Shown here: piece after piece, positions 6,441-13,764 of the stretch
Layout of the letters: each line of letters starts with the position of its first letter
How positions within the stretch are numbered: the stretch's first letter is position 1
DNA from: Chloroflexota bacterium
GTDB taxonomy: Bacteria > Chloroflexota > Limnocylindria > Limnocylindrales > CSP1-4
DNA: 13,764 nt
Reading direction: 5' to 3'
NCBI GenBank assembly: GCA_005880805.1
Contig: VBFZ01000104.1
Location: forward strand, 272 to 14,035
Translations under genes and position numbers: made by a program
The notes under the pieces: generated by a model
The model's database searches: none
Told to the model about the DNA's origin: nothing
The model's input: the letters and a program-made list of their open reading frames with translations, nothing else

Positions 6441-6818
6441 GTGTTGGCCACAGCCACAACGACCCAGCGCGCCGCAGGCAGGACGAAACATGCCTCCGCC
6501 TCTGCCGCAACGCGAGGTCTGTCCAAGACCCAAATCCACCCGCTGGGCGACCGCGTAGTCATCCAGCCCAGTGCGCACGAGGAGATGACCAAGAGCGGCA
6601 TCGTCATCCCGGATACCGCAAAGGAGAAGCCCCAGGAGGGAACGATCCTGGCGGTCGGCCCGGGTCGGATCCTCGACGACGGGAAGCGCGAGAAGGTCGC
6701 CGTGAAGATAGGCGACAAGGTTCTCTATGCAAAGTACGCGGGGACCGAATTCAAGCTCGATGGTGAGGAGTACCTCATCGTCAGCCAGAAGGACATCCTC
6801 GCGATCGTTCTCGACTAA
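6441..6818 (+). CDS. groES: Co-chaperonin GroES (Hsp10) with an N-terminal extension
   Basis: Forms the heptameric lid of the GroEL folding chamber in the cytoplasm. The core starts at KTQIHPLGDRVVIQP (residues 29-43). The mobile loop includes MTKSGIVIP (49-57), which docks GroEL. Further conserved parts are GTILAVGPG, VKIGDKVLYAKYAGTEFKLD and the C-terminal VSQKDILAIV. GTG 6441 is well supported by AGGAGG (6429-6434) with a 6-base spacer. The protein is 125 residues against the usual ~95-100, because about 28 Ala/Thr/Ser/Arg-rich residues precede the core. groEL follows after 60 bases on the same strand, forming the standard operon. No HrcA (CIRCE) or HspR site is visible upstream. Confidence 0.96.
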   Translation: MLATATTTQRAAGRTKHASASAATRGLSKTQIHPLGDRVVIQPSAHEEMTKSGIVIPDTAKEKPQEGTILAVGPGRILDDGKREKVAVKIGDKVLYAKYAGTEFKLDGEEYLIVSQKDILAIVLD

Positions 6819-6878
6819 CCCCCTGGGGGAGCCTGACTCCGGCCAGATCCAGCCGACGCACTTCCAGGAGGACCCACC

Positions 6879-8504
6879 GTGACCAAGCAGCTCATCTTCG
6901 ACGAGACCGCTCGGCGGCACCTCAAACGAGGCGTCGACCGCCTTTCGGACGCGGTCAAAGTGACGCTGGGGCCCAAGGGCCGCAACGTCGTCCTCGACAA
7001 GAAGTTCGGGTCCCCAACGATCACCAACGACGGCGTGACGATCGCGCGCGACATCGAGCTCGACGACCCCTTCGAGAACATGGGCGCCCAGCTCCTCAAG
7101 GAGGTCGCCACCAAGACCGACGACGTCGCCGGCGACGGCACCACGACCGCCGTCGTGCTCGGCCAAGCGATCGTCGCGGAGGGTCTCAGAAACGTCAGCG
7201 CCGGTGCCAACCCGATGATTCTCAAGCACGGCCTGGAGAAGGCCGTCGAGGTCATCGTCGAGGAGATCAAGAGGCAGTCGCGTCCCGTGAAGACGCGTGA
7301 GCAGATCGCGGCCGTCGCTGCGATCTCAGCGGCGGATCCCGAGGTCGGCGAGATCATCGCCGAGGTGATGGACAAGGTCGGCAAGGACGGCGTCATCACC
7401 GTCGAGGAGGGCCAGTCCCTCGGCCTCGAGAAGGAGTACACGGAGGGGATGCAGTTCGACCGGGGCTACATCTCGCCGTACTTCGTCACCAATCCGGATC
7501 GAATGGAGGCGGTTCAAGAGAACGCCGCGATCCTCATTACTGACAGGAAGATCTCGAGTGTCCAAGACATGCTGCCGGCCCTCGAGAAGGCCGTCCAGCA
7601 GGGCAAGCCGATGCTGATCATCGCCGAGGACGTCGACGGTGAGGCGCTCGCGACGCTCGTCGTGAACAAGCTGCGGGGCACCGTCCAGGTGCTCGCGGTG
7701 AAGGCTCCCGGCTTCGGGGACCGGCGCAAGGAGATGCTCCGCGACCTCGCGATTATCACCGGCGGCACCGTGATCAGTGAGGAGATCGGGCGCAAGCTCG
7801 ACTCCGTCCAGCTCGAGGACTTTGGCGCGGCGCGGCGCGTGGTCGCCACGAAGGACGACACCACGATCGTGGACGGCGCGGGCAAGCCCGAGGAGATCCG
7901 CGGTCGGATGACCCAGATCAAGGCCCAGATCGAGGACACCACCTCGGACTACGACAAGGAGAAGCTCCAGGAGCGCCTGGCAAAGCTCTCCGGCGGCGTC
8001 GCCGTCATCAAGGTCGGCGCGGCCACCGAGGTCGAGCTGAAGGAGAAGAAGCACCGCATCGAGGACGCTCTTTCGACGACCCGCGCAGCCGTCGAGGAGG
8101 GCATCGTCGCCGGCGGTGGTACCACGCTCCTGCAGGCGATCCCGGCGCTCGACAAGATCAAGCTGGACGGCGACGAGCAGATCGGGGTGGACATCGTCCG
8201 CCGCGCGCTCGAGGCACCGGCCCGCCAGATCGCGTCGAACGCAGGCGCTCGCGGTGAGGTCGTCGTGGAGACGGTCGCCAAGTCCAAGCTCGGCACCGGC
8301 TTCGACGCCCTCAAGGGCGAGTACGGAGACATGTTCACGAAGGGCATCGTCGATGCCGCCAAGGTGACGCGCTCCGCGCTCCAGAACGCCGCGTCCATCG
8401 CGGCGATGGTCCTGACCACGGAAACCCTCATCAGCGACCTGCCCGAGAAGAAGGAGGCTGCTGCAGCCGGTGGCCACGGCCACGGCGGCGACATGGACTT
8501 CTAA
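6879..8504 (+). CDS. groEL: Chaperonin GroEL (Hsp60)
   Basis: ATP-driven double-ring chaperonin that encloses and refolds client proteins with GroES. It is 541 residues, the normal length. Conserved parts are VTLGPKGRNVVLDKKFG (28-44), the nucleotide-binding GDGTTTAVV (D86 onward), the apical VKAPGFGDRRKEM, VEEGIVAGGGTTLL, and SIAAMVLTTETLISDLPEKK near the C terminus. The tail GGHGHGGDMDF is Gly/His-rich, in place of the GGM repeats of proteobacterial GroEL. GTG 6879 has AGGAGG (6866-6871) 7 bases upstream. It is the second gene of the groES-groEL operon and ends at a strong hairpin. Confidence 0.98.
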   Translation: MTKQLIFDETARRHLKRGVDRLSDAVKVTLGPKGRNVVLDKKFGSPTITNDGVTIARDIELDDPFENMGAQLLKEVATKTDDVAGDGTTTAVVLGQAIVAEGLRNVSAGANPMILKHGLEKAVEVIVEEIKRQSRPVKTREQIAAVAAISAADPEVGEIIAEVMDKVGKDGVITVEEGQSLGLEKEYTEGMQFDRGYISPYFVTNPDRMEAVQENAAILITDRKISSVQDMLPALEKAVQQGKPMLIIAEDVDGEALATLVVNKLRGTVQVLAVKAPGFGDRRKEMLRDLAIITGGTVISEEIGRKLDSVQLEDFGAARRVVATKDDTTIVDGAGKPEEIRGRMTQIKAQIEDTTSDYDKEKLQERLAKLSGGVAVIKVGAATEVELKEKKHRIEDALSTTRAAVEEGIVAGGGTTLLQAIPALDKIKLDGDEQIGVDIVRRALEAPARQIASNAGARGEVVVETVAKSKLGTGFDALKGEYGDMFTKGIVDAAKVTRSALQNAASIAAMVLTTETLISDLPEKKEAAAAGGHGHGGDMDF

Positions 8505-8523
8505 TCCCCAGGACCCCTTGCAC

Positions 8524-8567
8524 GAGACCCCGAGCCGGTCCGCCGGCCCGGGGTCTCTTCGTGTTTT
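8524..8567 (+). terminator. Intrinsic terminator of the groES-groEL operon
   Basis: GAGACCCCG (8524-8532) pairs perfectly with CGGGGTCTC (8549-8557). Inside, after an A-C mismatch, GCCGG and CCGGC pair around a TCCG tetraloop. The T-rich tail TTCGTGTTTT follows. It lies 20 bases after the groEL stop. Confidence 0.85.
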
Positions 8568-8570
8568 GCC

Positions 8571-8616
8571 GCCAGCGATCGCACCCAGACGAGCGTCGAT
8601 TCCGCGCCAGCGATCG
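8571..8616. repeat. Direct repeat GCCAGCGATCG, two copies 35 bp apart
   Basis: Exact 11-bp copies at 8571-8581 and 8606-8616, directly after the groEL terminator. No function is assigned. Confidence 0.45.
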
Positions 8617-8685
8617 TGTTTGCACCGGCGTCATGCCCCCGCAGATCTCCGCGCGCCAATGGCCGGACTCGTTCCTGTCATTTAC

Positions 8686-8749
8686 CCACCCGGGTGGTCC
8701 GATTCGTCCATTCGGCCGATTCCGTCGTCAAATACCACTCCCGGGAGTG
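8686..8749. repeat. Two perfect palindromes with a CCCGGG core
   Basis: CCACCCGGGTGG (8686-8697, 12 bp) and CACTCCCGGGAGTG (8736-8749, 14 bp) are both perfect, with centres 51 bp apart. They resemble each other at core and ends, which would suit a dimeric regulator. They are too short and loopless to be RNA hairpins. Confidence 0.45.
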
Positions 8750-9071
8750 AGATGCGCGGCCCAACCCCTGGTGGCCTGGATTCCGCGGTCAGATATTCGT
8801 GCAGCGGGTATCTGGCCCCGAAACCGGCCTTTGGAGCGCAGAAACGGTGACAAGAATCGCGACGCCCATTACCGCCAGTGGTAAATGACCGCACGGGCCA
8901 GGCGTCCCAAACTGGAGGGCGCCGCAAGGTCGGCCAACGCCAGCCGGAGTCCAGCAGCCCGCAACCCCTCGGCGGAGGCCGACAACGCTTGGCCGGTACC
9001 CGCAGCGCGCGGCGCGGCAGGACTTTGGTGCGTTTGACACAGCCGCCACGTCACGCTCACGCTCTGCCAAG

Positions 9072-9109
9072 CCGTCACAAGGCTTTCGAGCCGTTACAAG
9101 GCTTTCGGG
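9072..9109. repeat. 19-bp tandem duplication before the lipoprotein gene
   Basis: CCGTCACAAGGCTTTCGAG (9072-9090) is followed immediately by CCGTTACAAGGCTTTCGGG (9091-9109), with 17 of 19 positions identical. It lies about 40-80 bases before the lipoprotein start, probably within its promoter or 5' UTR. Confidence 0.6.
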
Positions 9110-9150
9110 GAGGCCCAGGCGTCCCCTCAGCGCATTCCCGGAGGGATTCG

Positions 9151-9948
9151 ATGCCTCGCCGCCTCACGATCCTGGTCGCCGTACTTGCACTCGGGGTCGG
9201 AGCCTGCTCCACGACGCCCGCGCTCAGTGCAAAGGACATCCTCACCAAGTCGCTCCAGGCCATGGAGGGCGTCAAGACCGCCCACGTACAGGCCGATGTG
9301 TCGGGCAAGGTGTCGGTCAACCTGACCGGTGGCGGATCGGGCAGCCAGCTCGACATCGGCGGGACGACCGCGTCCGCCGACATCGACGTTCCGGGCAAGA
9401 AGACCAAGCTGACGTTCGCGGTGCCCGCGCTGCTCGGGACCAGCGGCGAGATGATCGTGGCCGACAACGCGATCTACTTCAAGCTCGGCGGCCTGTTCGG
9501 TAATGGCGACAAGTACACGAAGCTGCCGGCGACGACCCTGGGCTCCACCGGCGGCACGGTGACCGACCCTACGAAGACGCTGGCCGACGTTATGGCAGGC
9601 CTCGACAAGCTCGCGACCGCGCCCAGCACGGGTGCGGACGAGAAGTGCGGCGACGCCGACTGCTACCACGTCATCGTGAAGCTCACCGGTGAAGATCTGA
9701 ATCGCCTCGCGTCGCCGAGCCCGCTGGCCTCTCCGACGACCGGGAACATCAACCTCGACCTGTTCGTGCGCAAGAACGACTTCCGCGTGGGCCGGTTGGT
9801 CGTGGCCGCGAGTGACGCGACGACCGGCAACGTCAACCTGACCACGGCCTTCACCTACGACATGCCCGTCGCGATCCAGGCACCGTCGCCCGACCAGGTC
9901 GGCGAGGGCGGTCTGCCGTTCCCGATCCCGTCGCTGACGGCGCCCTGA
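9151..9948 (+). CDS. Secreted lipoprotein, LppX/LprG-like (LolA-like fold)
   Basis: 265 residues. The N terminus MPRRLTILVAVLALGVGAC is a lipoprotein signal peptide, with VGAC as lipobox and Cys19 as the lipidated residue, so the mature protein is anchored on the outer face of the cytoplasmic membrane. The body begins SAKDILTKSLQAMEGVKTAH, then alternates Gly/Thr-rich beta strands (VSGKVSVNLTGG, SADIDVPGKKTKLTFAVP, EMIVADNAIYFKLGGLFG). This matches the pattern of LppX_LprAFG-type lipoproteins, which bind lipids or glycolipids. The ligand here is unknown. ATG 9151 has GGAGGGA (9140-9146) at good spacing. The gene stands alone on the plus strand. Confidence 0.85.
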   Translation: MPRRLTILVAVLALGVGACSTTPALSAKDILTKSLQAMEGVKTAHVQADVSGKVSVNLTGGGSGSQLDIGGTTASADIDVPGKKTKLTFAVPALLGTSGEMIVADNAIYFKLGGLFGNGDKYTKLPATTLGSTGGTVTDPTKTLADVMAGLDKLATAPSTGADEKCGDADCYHVIVKLTGEDLNRLASPSPLASPTTGNINLDLFVRKNDFRVGRLVVAASDATTGNVNLTTAFTYDMPVAIQAPSPDQVGEGGLPFPIPSLTAP

Positions 9949-10075
9949 CGCCGAGGGCTGAGCGGTCTGCCGAGGTCGGGGCCGCAGTCAACTGAGCAAC
10001 GGCGGAGCGTGGCCGCGCAAGGGCTAGCGACCCTGTCCTGAGCCGTCCGCGCATGGTCGGCGAAGCCCCGGGACC

Positions 10076-10087
10076 TACAATGCGGGG

Positions 10088-10090
<3 letters not shown>
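10076..10090 (+). promoter_or_regulatory. Candidate -10 element giving a leaderless pcrA transcript
   Basis: TACAAT (10076-10081) matches the -10 consensus TANNNT and ends six bases before GTG 10088. Transcription would start at or next to the first base of the start codon. No Shine-Dalgarno site fits (GCGGGG abuts the GTG). The -35 region is not recognisable. Confidence 0.5.
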
Positions 10091-12795
<2,705 letters not shown>

Positions 12796-12799
<4 letters not shown>

Positions 12800-13032
12800 C
12801 CGCGCCGGGTCCCGGCACCAGCGAGCAGACGTCCGCCGACCCGGACTGCGTCTTCTGCCAGATCGTGGCGGGAACAGCGCAGGCGAGCTCCGTGATGCGC
12901 GATGACGTCGTCGCCGCCTTCATGGACAATCGAGCACACGGTCCTGCTCGGGGAGACACCCCAGGGGACACGAGACCTCCTGTTCGCTGCGGCCGTGGCG
13001 CTCGGGGAGGCAGCCCGGGCATCCAGCTTTGA
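12796..13032 (+). pseudogene. HIT-family protein, 5' part of a broken gene
   Basis: This frame encodes the N-terminal HIT region: DCVFCQIVAGTAQASS with the CxxC pair (first Cys codon at 12847), then DDVVAAFMDNR. After about 12930 it no longer follows the family, and it runs to a stop at 13032. The rest of the HIT domain is in the next frame (12902-13243). There is no ATG, GTG or TTG upstream of the CxxC in this frame until deep inside pcrA. CTG 12796, overlapping the pcrA stop, is the only weak candidate, so the start is doubtful. Confidence 0.6.
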
Positions 13033-13243
13033 GCCGGCGGGGATCAACCTGTTTGTCGCCGACGGCGAAGCGGCGGGGCAGGAAGTCCCGCACGTCCACG
13101 TGCACGTGATCCCGCGCTTTCCGGGTGACGGCTTCACGGTCGACGCCCTCGCCTGGCGGTCGCCGCGCCCCGCGCGCGACGTTCTCGACCAACACGCCGC
13201 AACGCTTCGGAACGCGTTCGCTGGTTATTCTCGTCAGGCATGA
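12902..13243 (+). CDS. HIT-family (histidine triad) nucleotide-binding protein, 3' part of a broken gene
   Basis: HIT proteins hydrolyse or transfer nucleotidyl groups from substrates such as AMP-lysine or dinucleoside polyphosphates. This frame carries most of the C-terminal half: RDLLFAAAVALGEAARASS, INLFVADGEAAGQEVPHVHV and the triad HVHVHV (from 13091) followed by IPRFPGDGF. Residues before about EHTVLL (12935) are out-of-frame noise, so ATG 12902 is not a real start. The usual GHxLVxPxxH block is reduced to EHTVLLGETPQGT, some eight residues short. Joined to the 5' part (12796-13032) it would be nearly a full HIT domain with an internal loss and a net +1 frame change. The stop overlaps the ligA start (ATGA). 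Confidence 0.7.
   Translation: MTSSPPSWTIEHTVLLGETPQGTRDLLFAAAVALGEAARASSFEPAGINLFVADGEAAGQEVPHVHVHVIPRFPGDGFTVDALAWRSPRPARDVLDQHAATLRNAFAGYSRQA
13226..13242 (+). promoter_or_regulatory. Candidate -10 close to the ligA start
   Basis: TATTCT (13226-13231) lies eight bases before the ligA ATG, inside the end of the HIT frame. It would give a leaderless or near-leaderless ligA transcript. There is no good Shine-Dalgarno site (only CAGG close by) and no clear -35. Translation coupled through the ATGA overlap is the alternative. Confidence 0.25.
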
Positions 13244-13764
13244 CGATCGAAACGGAGCGCCTGCCCGTCGACTCCGCGCTCGTCAGCGAGGCAGCGGCGC
13301 TGGAGCCGGAGGTAGCCGAAGCCCGCCACGCCGAGTTGAGCGGGCAGATCCAGCGGGCAAACGAGCTCTACTACGGACAGGACGCCCCGGAGCTGAGCGA
13401 CGCCGAGTACGACCGGCTGTTTGCGGAGCTCGTCGCGCTCGAGGCGGCGTTTCCAGCCCTGGTCACGCCGGATTCGCCCACGCAGCGCGTCGGCGGCGCA
13501 CCGTCGGGCACGTTCGACGAGGTCCGCCACGGCCGGCCGATGCTCTCGCTGGGCAACGCCTTCAGCCACGACGAGCTGCGCGCGTTCGATGCGCGGGTCC
13601 GCCGCGTTCTCGGCCTTCCCCCGGCTCCGGCCGACGCCCCGGAGCTGAGCTACGTGGCCGAGCTGAAGATCGACGGCCTGGCGGTGACCCTGCGCTACGA
13701 GCGCGGGCGCCTCGCCCAGGGTGCGACGCGGGGCGACGGCCTCACCGGCGAGGATGTCACCGCC
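13240..13764 (+). CDS. ligA: NAD+-dependent DNA ligase LigA, N-terminal part (runs off the right edge)
   Basis: Seals nicks in duplex DNA during replication and repair using NAD+. The visible 175 codons cover domain Ia, which binds the nicotinamide mononucleotide part of NAD+ (ELYYGQDAPELSDAEYDRLF), then DSPTQRVGG and PMLSLGNAF. The start of the adenylation domain follows, with motif I KIDG at 143-146; K143 is the adenylated lysine. TRGDGLTGEDVT comes next. The OB-fold, zinc finger, HhH and BRCT domains lie outside the window. An N-terminal extension of about 25 residues precedes domain Ia. The ATG overlaps the HIT stop as ATGA. Confidence 0.96.
   Translation, partial: MTIETERLPVDSALVSEAAALEPEVAEARHAELSGQIQRANELYYGQDAPELSDAEYDRLFAELVALEAAFPALVTPDSPTQRVGGAPSGTFDEVRHGRPMLSLGNAFSHDELRAFDARVRRVLGLPPAPADAPELSYVAELKIDGLAVTLRYERGRLAQGATRGDGLTGEDVTA

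Larger units (their letters stand above)
8568..9150. other. Long intergenic spacer between groEL and the lipoprotein gene, with small repeats
   Basis: About 583 bases without a convincing gene. Open frames here lack start signals and protein-like character, including the long in-frame extension upstream of the lipoprotein ATG. It holds a direct repeat GCCAGCGATCG (8571-8581 and 8606-8616), two perfect palindromes centred on CCCGGG (8686-8697 and 8736-8749), a possible -35 TTGACA (9034-9039) and a 19-bp tandem duplication (9072-9109). A small RNA or regulator sites are possible but not shown. Confidence 0.5.

Noticed and set aside
7326..8483. Long minus-strand open frame opposite groEL
   Set aside because: Antisense to a fully conserved GroEL; the composition is that of mirrored codons.
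8870..8886. TTACC-N6-GGTAA inverted repeat
   Set aside because: A five-base arm with no flanking promoter or U-run; easily due to chance.

Overview
The window is high-GC bacterial DNA with mostly housekeeping genes. GTG starts, clear Shine-Dalgarno sites on several genes, the pcrA-HIT-ligA order, a groES-groEL operon ending in a Gly/His-rich tail and an LppX/LprG-like lipoprotein fit a high-GC Terrabacteria lineage. My best guess is Chloroflexota (Limnocylindria- or Ellin6529-like), with a deep actinobacterial lineage as the alternative. This comes from protein character and gene order only, so it is tentative.

Layout. On the minus strand at the left edge lie the 5' part of leuS (1-1054) and, just upstream of it, tRNA-Ala(GGC) (1108-1183). 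A GC-rich hairpin separates the two. On the plus strand, 1548-3720 encodes an amylo-alpha-1,6-glucosidase/glycogen-debranching type enzyme that is split by a frameshift near 3095-3115. An unrecognised 237-residue protein follows (3831-4544). A divergent pair comes next: an XRE-type regulator on the minus strand (4671-5036) and a three-helix membrane protein on the plus strand (5197-5847). Two identical 10-bp repeats and a dyad lie in the spacer between them. A poorly coding stretch (5848-6440) precedes groES (6441-6818) and groEL (6879-8504), which end at a strong intrinsic terminator. A 583-base spacer carrying several small repeats leads to a lipoprotein gene (9151-9948). The right end is a genome-maintenance block: pcrA/uvrD helicase (10088-12799), a damaged HIT-family gene (12796-13243) and the 5' part of ligA (13240 to the edge).

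How the genes work together. GroES and GroEL form the chaperonin. PcrA and LigA serve DNA repair and replication, and sit around a HIT gene with overlapping ends. LeuRS and tRNA-Ala serve translation. The debranching-like enzyme would act in alpha-glucan turnover if it is functional. The XRE regulator and membrane protein look like a small divergently transcribed, probably self-regulated module, and this is the least ordinary part of the window.

I found no CRISPR array, insertion sequence, phage module or recognisable defence or biosynthetic system. The most notable points are the two broken conserved genes, the repeat-bearing XRE/membrane-protein promoter region, the apparently leaderless pcrA start, the N-terminally extended GroES and the absence of CIRCE before groESL.
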